Notes under the pieces: model-generated
What the model saw: only the letters and a program-made list of their open reading frames with translations
Database searches by the model: none
What the model was told of the DNA's origin: nothing
Position numbers and translations under genes: made by a program
In this document: piece after piece, positions 16,814 to 24,243 of the stretch
How the letters are laid out: the number at the start of each line of letters is the position of its first letter
Position numbering within the stretch: the first letter of the stretch is position 1
Assembly (NCBI RefSeq): GCF_007827595.1
Contig: NZ_VISR01000052.1
Span: forward strand, 1-34,936
Origin: Streptomyces sp. BK340
Lineage (GTDB): Bacteria; Actinomycetota; Actinomycetes; Streptomycetales; Streptomycetaceae
Reading direction: 5' to 3'
Length of the DNA stretch: 34,936 nt

Positions 16814-18586
16814 ATGGGCAGGGAGTCGTCCAGGACTGACGGGACGTGGCCTGACGGGCGGGAGGCAGACCCTTCGGTAGTTTCTCTGCGGACAGCGACG
16901 CGAGCGCTGCGGTTTCATCTGGACACACTGCCCGCGGTGTTCCACTTTGACGGGACGGGGGATCGGTTCCTCGCCGAGGCGGCTTTCCCGTACGCCCGCT
17001 GGCGATACGCCTGCGCGGATTCGCTGCTGGGCTCCGGAATTGGGGGCACGGTCGTGGGTGCGCTGGCCCGGAGCCTGTTCGATGACGGTCTGCTTTGGCA
17101 GTGGATCGCCGAGTCCCCGGCGGAGCGGCGGCCAGCTCTGCTGGGCAGCATGCTTGAGGAACGTGACCGGATCTGCGGGTATCTGGCCGACCACGAGGTG
17201 AGCTGTCCGAACCTCGCCCGGTGGTTCGTTCCCCTACACGGCATCACTGACCTGACGGGAGCGTCGCTGGCGGCGCTTGCGGCGCCAGCGCTTCCGGCTG
17301 AGGCCGAGCTGCTCGACTTGTTCCTCGCTTCCTCTACGACGCGGCCTGCGTCGCCCACGTTGATCGGCGGAGGTGTGGAGGATCTCCTGAAGGCCGCCCG
17401 GAGCATGCTGGCCATGTCCGGGCTCCGGGGGGCGGTGATGGTCCTGGGGCATGCCGGCCACGGCAACCTGCTGGGCCTGCAAAGCAGCATGGCTGTCGGC
17501 GGTGTCCCAGGCCATGATCTGCGTGCTGATCACGAAGCGCTGTTTATGCATGTCGCGGCCGTGGGTGTGACGGTCACGCTCCTCGGCGTGTGCGCGACCG
17601 TCCCGGAGTGCTGGCCGCCGGAGGTCGAGCAGGCTGGCTTCCTTGGGACGCTGATGCGGCTGACCGAGGACGTCGTTGCTGCAGCGAGCGCCGTGCATAG
17701 TCTGGGCGACCCGAAGCCGCCTGTGGGTGTCCGACCGAAGGTCAGAGTCCAGGCACGCAAGCGGCGTCTTCGGCCTGAGGCTCTCGTGGCCCGTGGTGAC
17801 CTGCTGCCAGACATCGCCCATGTCGGTCCGATCGTCGCGGCGGTCCGTGAGTACGACGATTTCGTCAGCGGTTGGGCCACGGACCCCTGGGCCCACGGCG
17901 ATCCCAAACTGGCGAGCGTTCTGGCCTACGCAGGGGCACATTCCACGTTCGCGACCGTCGTGAGCACCTTCGAGGATCATGCCGCTGTTACCACGGTGTT
18001 CGCCGCGCGGATGCTTCTGGAGGAAGCTGCCCGGTTCACTTGGCTGGCCCAAGATCTGGAGGACGAGGACGCGTTCGTCCAGCGGTCCACCCGCTACTTC
18101 GACGAGTTCCGGGCGCGGAAGAAGAAGACGATCGCGCTGTTCGCCGGCAACGGGGTGACCCTCGCCGCCGCCACGAGCCTGTTGCGTCTGCCCGACAGTG
18201 TCGTCGAGGGGCCGGAGACACTATCCAAGGGCCGCCAGCAGCTGCCGTCGATAGACGAGATGCTCTTGCTCATGGGGGCGCCCTACCCCGAGCCGGGCTG
18301 GCTACCGGTGGCATACTCACTGTTGAGCCAGGTCACGCACAGCACACCCATCGGCCTCGTTCACATGGCCCGCTACCGCGGCGGCATCCTGTCCGCCCAT
18401 GACATCTCCCCCGAGATGCTCGCCCTGGCCCTCGACACGGCCTGCCTGGGCAGCGCCCGCCTGCTGGGCATGTCCGCCCTGATCCTCACACAGGGCAGCA
18501 ACGAGGCCCGACAGTACGCGCTCGGCCTCGAGGAACGGGCCCTGGCGGTCCACGACAGGGCCCGCCTGGTGCACTGGCTGGACTGA
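16814..18586 (+). CDS. Unknown 590-aa helical protein with DUF5677-like second half
   Basis: I start this protein at ATG 16814, with a G-rich stretch (GGGGCGGGG) directly upstream; the frame is open back to 16571, but the earlier part has no protein-like composition. It seems to have two related helical halves. Half one (about residues 55-290) has RWRYACADSLLG..GGTVVGALARSLFDDGLLWQWIAE. Half two (about 415-590) has TVFAARMLLEEAARFTWLAQ, RSTRYFDEFRARKKKTIALF and SQVTHSTPIGLVHMAR. The RxLLEExxRxxWL pattern followed by a late S..TH.T motif resembles DUF5677-type proteins, whose function is not known to me. No membrane segments or nucleotide motifs are seen. It is alone on its strand, convergent with the ubiquitin-like module. 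A defence role would be guilt by association only. Confidence 0.7.
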   Translation: MGRESSRTDGTWPDGREADPSVVSLRTATRALRFHLDTLPAVFHFDGTGDRFLAEAAFPYARWRYACADSLLGSGIGGTVVGALARSLFDDGLLWQWIAESPAERRPALLGSMLEERDRICGYLADHEVSCPNLARWFVPLHGITDLTGASLAALAAPALPAEAELLDLFLASSTTRPASPTLIGGGVEDLLKAARSMLAMSGLRGAVMVLGHAGHGNLLGLQSSMAVGGVPGHDLRADHEALFMHVAAVGVTVTLLGVCATVPECWPPEVEQAGFLGTLMRLTEDVVAAASAVHSLGDPKPPVGVRPKVRVQARKRRLRPEALVARGDLLPDIAHVGPIVAAVREYDDFVSGWATDPWAHGDPKLASVLAYAGAHSTFATVVSTFEDHAAVTTVFAARMLLEEAARFTWLAQDLEDEDAFVQRSTRYFDEFRARKKKTIALFAGNGVTLAAATSLLRLPDSVVEGPETLSKGRQQLPSIDEMLLLMGAPYPEPGWLPVAYSLLSQVTHSTPIGLVHMARYRGGILSAHDISPEMLALALDTACLGSARLLGMSALILTQGSNEARQYALGLEERALAVHDRARLVHWLD

Positions 18587-18635
18587 TCCCATCGCACGGG
18601 ACGACGGCCACGTCACGTCCCAACGGCGCACAGGG

Positions 18636-18649
18636 GGGAGTCTTCTCCC
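18636..18649. terminator. Candidate bidirectional terminator between convergent genes
   Basis: GGGAG (18636-18640), loop TCTT, CTCCC (18645-18649) form a short stem in the 88-nt gap between the convergent genes ending at 18586 and 18675. A weaker 6-bp pair (GGGACG at 18598, CGTCCC at 18616) precedes it. The position fits a shared terminator; the stems are short. Confidence 0.3.
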
Positions 18650-18674
18650 ACTGGCCTCTGCGCTGGCTCGTTGG

Positions 18675-19076
18675 CTACCGGTGCCAGCGCGGCAGGTAGC
18701 GACACAGCCTAGCCAGCGGCCTCGGCCTGGCCTTTTGGGTGCCCTGGACTAGCTGGCGACGATCACGCTCCCGGTTCTGAGCAATCTCCACAGCCGAATA
18801 GCGGCGGCTGAAGCGGACGTGGCCGTTGCGGATCCAGTAGTGCGACTGGCACGGGAGTGCCCAGTTGCCAATCGAGGGGGTGAGGGACACGCTCTCACCG
18901 TCGTAGGTGAGGGACCACTGGGCCGGGGAGAGCGGTGTGATGACCTCGGGGCCGCATCCGCAGCAGCAGAGGTGGCCGCAGGTGCGATAGGGGATCGAGA
19001 TGTAGAGCGCCCTTGCGTCCATCGTTGGGGGGAAGGTTTCGGTGAAGACCGGGCGCAGGGTGTCTTGTGCGGTCAC
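18675..19076 (-). CDS. DUF6527-like cysteine-rich protein of the ubiquitin-like module
   Basis: This 133-aa protein has a cysteine cluster at residues 33-41 (CGHLCCCGCG), then ITPLSPAQWSLTYDGESVSL, TPSIGNWALPCQSHYWI and a basic tail. The pattern CxxxCxCxCG ... W.L...G.SV.L.PSIGN....C.SHY.I is that of DUF6527 proteins, which are found beside multiubiquitin and ThiF genes. The cysteines and the C76/H79 pair could bind zinc; an E3-like or accessory role is only an inference. Its GTG start overlaps the E1 stop by 4 nt (GTGA, 19073-19076), so it is translated with the E1. It is the last gene of the module. Confidence 0.8.
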   Translation of the reverse strand: MTAQDTLRPVFTETFPPTMDARALYISIPYRTCGHLCCCGCGPEVITPLSPAQWSLTYDGESVSLTPSIGNWALPCQSHYWIRNGHVRFSRRYSAVEIAQNRERDRRQLVQGTQKARPRPLARLCRYLPRWHR

Positions 19077-20242
19077 GGCAGGTCCTCGTTGGCGATCTCG
19101 TTGGTGATCAGCGAGTACGTGGTGTGGCTTTCCTCGGTGGCGTCGGCGTAGATGCCGATGGAGCGTTTCCAGCGGATGACGGCCAGGACGGCGTTGAGCG
19201 CGTTGAGATCCGCGGTCTGGATGTTGCGTGCGTAGGCGTCGCGTTCGGGCGCCGGCTGGGGGATGCGGTGGCGGGCTGCGTCTCGGCGGCCCGGGAGGCT
19301 GGTGGTGACGCGCAGGAGTCCGCTGAGGCGGCCGTCGATTTCTTCGATGCCCATCCCGACGTCGATAAACGGTACGCCGTGTGCTTCGAGCCAGTCGATG
19401 ATCACCTGCTTGCTCGTCGCATTGTCGGAGGCGAGGAACACGAACGTGGCCCCGGTGAGCAGGTCGAGGTTGTCCTCGTCGAGGTACTGCTCGCAGGCAG
19501 ACACGCCTCGGTGCATGTTCGCGTAGATCGAGGCAAGGTAGGTGGCCTTGGGCGGGCGATCACGCAAGGTGTCGAGGGTGGGGGCGCCGGGGGCCCGGAA
19601 CGCGTTGTGGTTGTCGAAGGTGTCGCCGTCGATGAGGAGGATCGAGTCGACCTCGGTCTTGGCGACTTGGTCGAGGATGTAGCTTCCGCTGCCTCCGAGG
19701 CCGACGATCACGAGGCGATGGCCTCGAAATCGGCGGTGGACGGCCGCGATGCCGGCGCGGGAGGTGGCGGTGTCGCGGTAGGCGAAGGGGCTGTCGTCCT
19801 CGATCTCCTGCCATGCGGCGCCGGGTGTGGGCGTGGCCGAGTGGTCGAGTGCGTGTGCCTGGTCGGCGATGATCCTCGAGTACGCGGTGATCTTCGTGTA
19901 CTCGTCGGGGTAGCCGTGGGGGCTGGGTTTGCTGGAGAGCATGAAGTTCGCCTGCATGCCCTCGGCGATCACCCGGTTCTCGGGATTGGCGAGGGGCAGG
20001 GGGCGGCCGTGCTCGTCGCAGGGGGTGGAGCCGCTGAACCAGATGCGGTGGTCGGTTCCGGAAACGAGACGGTCTCCGCTGATGGTCACGGGGTAGGCGA
20101 TGAAGCCGTGTTCGACGGTGCGGTTCTCGGTGACGTACGGGATGTGCCGGACGATGATGTGGCCGGCGTGGACGACGACGTCGTAGCCGTCGTCGAGGAG
20201 GCGGGACAGATCGGGGTCACGAGCGAGAAGTGCGGTAGGCAT
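19073..20242 (-). CDS. E2-E1 fusion: DUF6791 domain plus ThiF-type ubiquitin-activating domain
   Basis: This is a 389-aa protein. Residues 1-150 match the DUF6791 (E2-like) domain: VRHIPYVTENRTVEHGFIAY, then DHRIWFSGSTPCDEHGRPLP with C75 as the likely thiol acceptor. Residues 165-389 are a ThiF/E1 adenylation fold with GLGGSGSY (181-188), LLIDGDTFDNHN (202-213) and ASDNATSKQ. Such proteins adenylate the C-terminus of a ubiquitin-like protein and pass it to a cysteine. Only two cysteines are present in the whole protein (C75 and one in GVSACEQYL), so a separate E1 cysteine is not obvious and transfer may go straight to the E2-like C75. The ATG lies 26 nt inside the end of the Ubl gene, which binds their expression together. 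Confidence 0.88.
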   Translation of the reverse strand: MPTALLARDPDLSRLLDDGYDVVVHAGHIIVRHIPYVTENRTVEHGFIAYPVTISGDRLVSGTDHRIWFSGSTPCDEHGRPLPLANPENRVIAEGMQANFMLSSKPSPHGYPDEYTKITAYSRIIADQAHALDHSATPTPGAAWQEIEDDSPFAYRDTATSRAGIAAVHRRFRGHRLVIVGLGGSGSYILDQVAKTEVDSILLIDGDTFDNHNAFRAPGAPTLDTLRDRPPKATYLASIYANMHRGVSACEQYLDEDNLDLLTGATFVFLASDNATSKQVIIDWLEAHGVPFIDVGMGIEEIDGRLSGLLRVTTSLPGRRDAARHRIPQPAPERDAYARNIQTADLNALNAVLAVIRWKRSIGIYADATEESHTTYSLITNEIANEDLP

Positions 20243-20477
20243 CGAAGACCATCCCCTTCTTCACTCTGACGCTGTGGCCGGCGGTGAGGCTGCCCGTTCC
20301 GTGGCCGTCGTGTCCGCGGCTGTAACGGACGGTGTAGGTGTCTTGGTCGTTCGGCGGCTGGCCGGGGTAGGCCAGGTCGACGACCTGCTCGAAGGTGATC
20401 TCCTTCGCCTCCCAGGTGTGCGGGCGGGCGTTGACGATGATCGTGACGGGCGCGGGCCCGTGGCTGTCCTGAGACAT
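20217..20477 (-). CDS. Ubiquitin-like modifier, multiubiquitin family (single domain)
   Basis: This 86-aa protein contains VTIIVNARPHTWEAKEITFE, a QVVDLAYPG segment, YTVRYSRGHDGHGTGSLTAG and VRVKKGMVFDAYRTSRS. This is the multiubiquitin (DUF2604-like) beta-grasp pattern: a short I-N-x-R strand, an 'EITFEQVV.LA' helix, then a YTV..R.G strand and a GMVF.. strand. Usual family members have two or more copies; here only one is present. The protein ends RTSRS, with no Gly-Gly, so if conjugated it would use a different C-terminal residue or need trimming. An AGGAGG-like ribosome binding site (CTAGGAGGACCC) precedes the ATG. It is encoded directly upstream of its presumed activating enzyme. Confidence 0.85.
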   Translation of the reverse strand: MSQDSHGPAPVTIIVNARPHTWEAKEITFEQVVDLAYPGQPPNDQDTYTVRYSRGHDGHGTGSLTAGHSVRVKKGMVFDAYRTSRS

Positions 20478-20592
20478 GGGTCCTCCTAGGTGAGGGGGTC
20501 GTGTGTCGCAGCCCGGGGAGAGCCGGGCGGGGCGGGCGTCCGGCGGGCCACCGCAGGGGCAGCGCGCCGGACATCCGTGTTGTTGTGGCGGG

Positions 20593-20877
20593 TCAGCGCC
20601 GGGGAAGTGCGAGGAGGTTGTTGGTCCACACGCCGTCGGCGTGGGTCCTCAGGTACTTCTCGCCTCGGGCGGGCGTCACCACGGCGACTTCCGTGCGGTG
20701 CCCGGCTCGGTCGCTGGTGTAGGCCTTGCCGGCCTGGTTCTCGATCCAGTCGACGATCTGCGCCCGGGTGTTGTCGCCGGTCTTGCCGGACGCCTGCTCG
20801 GTCCACCACAGGTGGGTGATGTGTTCGTGCGTGGTGCCGCCGGTCGACAGGCGCACCGCGGTGATCTGAATAGCCAT
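20593..20877 (-). CDS. DUF3892 domain protein
   Basis: This 94-aa protein begins MAIQITAVRLSTGGTTHEHI, with a THLWWTEQASGKTG segment, and ends YLRTHADGVWTNNLLALPRR. The ITHL...G..... Q.V.W IE...AY and YLRT..D....NLL.LP pattern is the DUF3892 family, small proteins of unknown activity often encoded in defence islands next to ubiquitin-like or DUF2188-type genes. The whole protein is one domain, with no membrane segment. It is separated from the metalloprotease by 147 nt and from the Ubl gene by 115 nt, so it may start a new transcript. A shared 12-bp motif and an inverted repeat lie upstream. Confidence 0.82.
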   Translation of the reverse strand: MAIQITAVRLSTGGTTHEHITHLWWTEQASGKTGDNTRAQIVDWIENQAGKAYTSDRAGHRTEVAVVTPARGEKYLRTHADGVWTNNLLALPRR

Positions 20878-20935
20878 CGTTTGGTTCCTGCCGGCGATGT
20901 TCCGACGGCGCCCGCGGCCGGCGCCCGGGTTCCGT

Positions 20936-20998
20936 GATCACCCCTGGGTGGGGTGCTTCACCTGGGACGGACGACGTAACTCGCGGGTAGGGGTGATC
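20936..20998. promoter_or_regulatory. 10-bp inverted repeat, candidate operator
   Basis: GATCACCCCT (20936-20945) and AGGGGTGATC (20989-20998) are perfect reverse complements 43 bp apart, in the gap upstream of the DUF3892 gene. The 12-bp motif shared with the site at 23032 lies between them. The spacing suits two dimer sites with looping, or a coincidental repeat. Confidence 0.45.
20970..20981 (-). promoter_or_regulatory. Shared 12-bp motif upstream of DUF3892 gene
   Basis: On the minus strand this reads AGTTACGTCGTC, identical to the site at 23032-23043. It begins 92 nt upstream of the DUF3892 start. CGTC is the commonest -10 core of ECF sigma promoters, so the sigma-like protein at 23052 is the natural candidate reader. 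No common -35 is clear. Confidence 0.5.
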
Positions 20999-21024
20999 CT
21001 GTTGAAGATGGGGGTGGCGAGGCG

Positions 21025-22050
21025 TCAGTCGCAGTTGAGACAGCGGTCGCTGCCCGAGGGGAACATCGAGGGCGGGTGCAGGGTGAAGCAGCCTGGGCAG
21101 AGGCGTTCGGTGAGGCGGGGCGGGCAGGCGCAGCGGCCGCAGTCGGGGCACGGGGGGATGTGGCAGCGCCGGCAGGCGGGGTCGAAGGAGCGGTACTCCT
21201 CGTCGCAGTTCGCGCAGATGTAGTCGCGTGACTGGGGGCCGGTGTCGGGGGTGGGTGGGGTGAAGGTGCGCCAGGGGGCGGAGTCGGTGACGAGGACGGC
21301 GATGAGGTAGCCGTCCATGGGCGCGGTGTCGGTGTGGAGTTGCCGTCCGAGGATGCCGTCGCGGTAGCGGACCTGGGTCAGCCCTCGTGCGTGGCCGGAG
21401 CCGGTGAGCGCGCGGTCGATGACGGCTATGTCGCCTTGGAAGCTGTCGCGTCGCAGGGGCGGAAGGCCGTGGGACGCGGCAAAGGCGAGGTGTCCTGTGG
21501 TGTCGACGAGGAGGATGTGGCCGGGGGCAGGGAGACGCTGGACGGCTCGAACGCAGACCGCCATGCGGGAGGCGTTGCTCGCCTGCCACAGCTGGGTGAC
21601 CGTCGATGCGGTTGGTCCCTTGGTGTCCAGGTGCTGGTTGACGAGGGGCGCGGAGAGCAGGATCTCGGCTGCGAACGCGTCGCAGGCTGCATCCTCCAGG
21701 AGGAGGCCACCGTCGGGTTCCCTGCCGAAGGGCTCCATGAGGGCGAAGCTGTTCTTCTGCAGGTGGTGGCCCAATTCGTGCAGGGCGGTGAAGTCCCGCC
21801 GTGCACGGCTGGCGGACGTGGCAACGGACAGGTGCGGTGGCGGGCCGAAGTCATACGCTCCGGCGACGCTGCACCCTTGTTCCGTCAGATTCTCGTCGAC
21901 CTCCAGGACGGTCAGCTCGGGCCAGGTTCTCAGCTCCGCGAGGGCGCCTTGTGCCAGGCGCTCGACCGCGCCGGGACGAGCCGCTTCGAGTTCCTGGATC
22001 ATCGCAGCGGCCTGGGTCCGGGCGGCGCCGGCGAGCACGTAGTTGACCAC
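21025..22050 (-). CDS. ImmA/IrrE-family metalloprotease with C-terminal zinc ribbons
   Basis: This 341-aa protein has the zinc protease motif HELGH at residues 91-95 and a following E119-D-A-A-C segment that should supply the third ligand. This is the ImmA/IrrE layout, whose members cleave repressors or regulators. Residues ~130-270 are a sensor-like domain. The last ~70 residues hold a dense series of CxxC pairs (CANCDEEY, CRRCHIPPCPDCGRCACP, CPGC, CLNC), several zinc ribbons that could bind protein or nucleic acid. It has a GTG start and is placed 12 nt after the HTH-like gene, so the two probably form a regulator-protease pair. Its link to the ubiquitin-like genes could be as a deconjugase or a regulator; this is inference. 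Confidence 0.85.
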   Translation of the reverse strand: MVNYVLAGAARTQAAAMIQELEAARPGAVERLAQGALAELRTWPELTVLEVDENLTEQGCSVAGAYDFGPPPHLSVATSASRARRDFTALHELGHHLQKNSFALMEPFGREPDGGLLLEDAACDAFAAEILLSAPLVNQHLDTKGPTASTVTQLWQASNASRMAVCVRAVQRLPAPGHILLVDTTGHLAFAASHGLPPLRRDSFQGDIAVIDRALTGSGHARGLTQVRYRDGILGRQLHTDTAPMDGYLIAVLVTDSAPWRTFTPPTPDTGPQSRDYICANCDEEYRSFDPACRRCHIPPCPDCGRCACPPRLTERLCPGCFTLHPPSMFPSGSDRCLNCD

Positions 22051-22062
22051 GCGCTGTGCCCC

Positions 22063-22971
22063 CTATTCGCCCAGACGCAGTTCGAAGGAGCGGTTCGTGC
22101 GTGCCGTCCAGTTCGGCTGCGTGCGGTCGTCGTCGCGTGCCGCGAGCGTGTAGATACCGTAGGCGGCGCGCAGCCGGGCATCGCGTTCGGTCTCGTCGTG
22201 CTGAGCGGCGAGCGCCTTCACCTGCTTGCGGCGCAGGGGACGGTTCAGTTCGTGCACGACGGCGGACGGCAAGGCAGGGTTGGCCGCGAGCAGCTGGCTG
22301 ACCGACTGCTCGAGGCGATCGGCGAGTGTTTCGGCCTGGTCGGCGGTCAGGGCCAGTTGCCCCCTCCAGACGGCGAGAGCCTGGGGAGGCGGCAGTTTCA
22401 ATTCGGCCCCGAGTTGCGGGGCAGTGATGCCGTGGTCACGAAACAGCTGGTTGAGGCCACCCGATCCTTTGGGGGCCCACTGTGCCGAGGCAAGGAGCGC
22501 GAGCTGATCGGCCAGGACTCCGCGGTACTCGATGGTCGGCGCGGACAAGGCTGTGCCGCTCCCCCACTGCGTGCCGGGCACTGCGGCGGCGAGCGTGTGG
22601 GCTGTAAGGGCGGAAGGGCGGCTGGTCAGCTCGCTGACCTGCCGGTCCAGCACACACCACGGAAGGGTGGCTTCCAGGCCCCACCACAGTGCCAGTGGCT
22701 GTTCCAGGGTGGTCGCGGGAGCGGGCAGGAGCAGGGTGTCGGGGTCGGCGTACCGTTCGAAGGAGGCCGGCACGGCGCACAGGGTGTCATCGTCGCCGGC
22801 CGCTGTGATCAGCAGCAGCTGGATGGTGTCCTCCCATACTGCGCGCCAGATCTGGCCCGGCTGCGGGTCCTGGGGTGGTGCGGTGGCCACCTGGCGGACG
22901 GCGTCGGGCACCTTCAGTCCCGCTGCGGCGGCCACCAGCCGTTGGTAGGCAGTGGTGTGGACAGAGCTCAT
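22063..22971 (-). CDS. Unknown protein with C-terminal HTH-like segment
   Basis: I start at ATG 22971 (MSSVHTTAYQRLVAAAAGLK), which has GGGGGAGA just upstream; an earlier ATG at 23004 is possible. The 302-aa protein has a middle domain with PQPGQIWRAVWEDTIQLLLI and PLALWWGLEATLPWCVLDRQ. It then has a helix-turn-helix-like stretch (about residues 195-255: FRDHGITAPQLGAELKLPP followed by ADQAETLADRLEQSVSQLLA) that resembles an XRE-type fold with a helical tail. Proteins of this kind precede ImmA/IrrE proteases, which cut them to release repression. The 12-bp motif shared with the DUF3892 gene lies 60 nt upstream of this start. I do not recognise the N-terminal domain. Confidence 0.7.
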   Translation of the reverse strand: MSSVHTTAYQRLVAAAAGLKVPDAVRQVATAPPQDPQPGQIWRAVWEDTIQLLLITAAGDDDTLCAVPASFERYADPDTLLLPAPATTLEQPLALWWGLEATLPWCVLDRQVSELTSRPSALTAHTLAAAVPGTQWGSGTALSAPTIEYRGVLADQLALLASAQWAPKGSGGLNQLFRDHGITAPQLGAELKLPPPQALAVWRGQLALTADQAETLADRLEQSVSQLLAANPALPSAVVHELNRPLRRKQVKALAAQHDETERDARLRAAYGIYTLAARDDDRTQPNWTARTNRSFELRLGE

Positions 22972-23031
22972 ACCGTCTCCCCCGTCTCCTCGGCTGTGGT
23001 CCATCAGCGCATTCTCTTCTCACTGGATCCA

Positions 23032-23043
23032 GACGACGTAACT
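23032..23043 (-). promoter_or_regulatory. Shared 12-bp motif upstream of the HTH-like gene
   Basis: The minus-strand sequence AGTTACGTCGTC is identical to that at 20970-20981. It begins 60 nt before ATG 22971 (27 nt before ATG 23004) and overlaps the end of the intergenic gap after the sigma-like gene. GTGAAC lies 7 nt upstream of it on the minus strand. Probably a promoter or operator for the HTH-protease pair. Confidence 0.5.
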
Positions 23044-23051
23044 GGGGCTGT

Positions 23052-24002
23052 TCACGAAGGAGCGTCGCCGCAGCGCCGCAGCAGGGCGGCTATGACCGCC
23101 TGGGGGTCGCTGTCCGCGGATAGGGCGGTACGGAGCGCTGTCTTGAGGTTTGCCAGGACGGCAACGGCATGGGTTTGCCGGATCTCCAGCAGCTGCGCCG
23201 CGTGATGGGCATCCTCGTCGAGGTAGGGAAGCAACAGGCGTTCGTTGGGTGAGAGGCGCTGCCAGATGTCCTCGGCCACTCCGTCGACTCCCGTGGGGTC
23301 CGGTGCGGCGGTGGCCGCGTGCTGGTCGACGAGTTCGGCGACGGTCCCTTCATCGGCGTACAGCGCGGTGAAGCGGGCCGGCGCCAGGAGCTCGAACCGG
23401 GCCTCGAGGACCTTGGCGAGGTCTTCCTCCCGCACCGCTCCCTGGGCGTACAGGAGCACGCACGAGAGGATGGCCTTGGGGGCATGGACCGTCTGCCTGG
23501 GGGTGGGGCCGGAATGGTTCCAGCGGGTGATACCGACACCTGTCACCCGTGCCGCCTCTGCGATGAGATCGTCGAGATCTCCCTGCCACACCGCTCCTTC
23601 GGCATGGCCGGCCATCCCCCAGCGCGGCGGTGAGCCGCTGCTCTTCCGGTAGGCCGTGTCCTCGCCCATCAAGCGGGCGATGCGGCGCCGGAGCTTTCCC
23701 CGCGGCGTCTTCTTCGCCTCATCGATGAGGAAGTTCTTGATCGACGTGAGGAACAGCCGCTCCAGGGAGGCCTCGTCGGCGGCCTGGACGAAGCAGACAG
23801 TCACGAACCGTTGCCCCGCTCCTTCCTGGGACAACATCGCACTGATCACGTCGTAAGCCGCGTCATCGCTCCAGACAGTGTGCCCCTCGGGGGGCGGAAA
23901 GCCAGAGGCACGGCGCACCTGGTGGACCAGCCGCCGCAACAGATCAAACGTGGCCGGCCCGAACTCACCGGTCTGCAGCTCCTCGAAAGCCCCGCTCGCC
24001 AT
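23052..24002 (-). CDS. Sigma-70-like factor (ECF-type layout)
   Basis: This 316-aa protein has a region-2-like segment (about residues 70-115: FVQAADEASLERLFLTSIKN, then FLIDEAKKTPRGKLRRRIAR) and a region-4-like segment near the C-terminus (about 245-290: LSPNERLLLPYLDEDAHHAA, then QLLEIRQTHAVAVLANLKTA). A long insert separates them (DLDDLIAEAARVTGVGITRW and neighbours). This is longer than a normal ECF factor (180-220 aa), so the protein is either an unusual sigma factor or a sigma-derived regulator. It is the first gene of the leftward module (ATG 24002, GGGGGTGGCTC before it). The CGTC-containing motif at two downstream promoters would fit recognition by it. Confidence 0.65.
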   Translation of the reverse strand: MASGAFEELQTGEFGPATFDLLRRLVHQVRRASGFPPPEGHTVWSDDAAYDVISAMLSQEGAGQRFVTVCFVQAADEASLERLFLTSIKNFLIDEAKKTPRGKLRRRIARLMGEDTAYRKSSGSPPRWGMAGHAEGAVWQGDLDDLIAEAARVTGVGITRWNHSGPTPRQTVHAPKAILSCVLLYAQGAVREEDLAKVLEARFELLAPARFTALYADEGTVAELVDQHAATAAPDPTGVDGVAEDIWQRLSPNERLLLPYLDEDAHHAAQLLEIRQTHAVAVLANLKTALRTALSADSDPQAVIAALLRRCGDAPS

Positions 24003-24084
24003 GAGCCACCCCCGATCCCGTGCTCCCCGCTCGGCACCTGCAGCCGCGGGGCTTCGGGTCTACATACACCAGCATCCACGCCCC

Positions 24085-24101
24085 GGGCGCGCGACGCGCC
24101 C
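24085..24101. terminator. Candidate terminator after the STAND operon
   Basis: GGGCGCG (24085-24091), loop CGA, CGCGCCC (24095-24101) form a perfect 7-bp stem 143 nt beyond the stop codon of the nuclease-STAND gene, in the gap before the sigma-like gene. It is GC-only with no T-run, so it may also be a chance stem. Confidence 0.3.
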
Positions 24102-24243
24102 AAGCCCCCCGTCGGCCTGCACGCGACCGTGACGTGGCCAGCGGTTCGCGCCACTCGCGTGTCCTGCCACGTGGTCCCCGCAGATGCAGGGCCGGCGGAA
24201 AGGCAGCCAGTCCAGGCTGTACACGCGCAGCAAAGGACGGTGT

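Noticed and set aside
19067..20269. Plus-strand open frame (400 aa) opposite the E2-E1 gene
   Set aside because: Val/Gly/Asp-rich mirror of the E1 codons without motifs.
20757..20775. TGTTGTCGCCGG inside the DUF3892 gene as a transposon left end matching the 40-bp repeat
   Set aside because: Only the first 8 bases match, and it is inside an intact gene on the wrong side of the element.
21334..23205. Plus-strand open frame (623 aa) across the protease and HTH-like genes
   Set aside because: It spans two well-supported minus-strand genes and has shadow-type composition.
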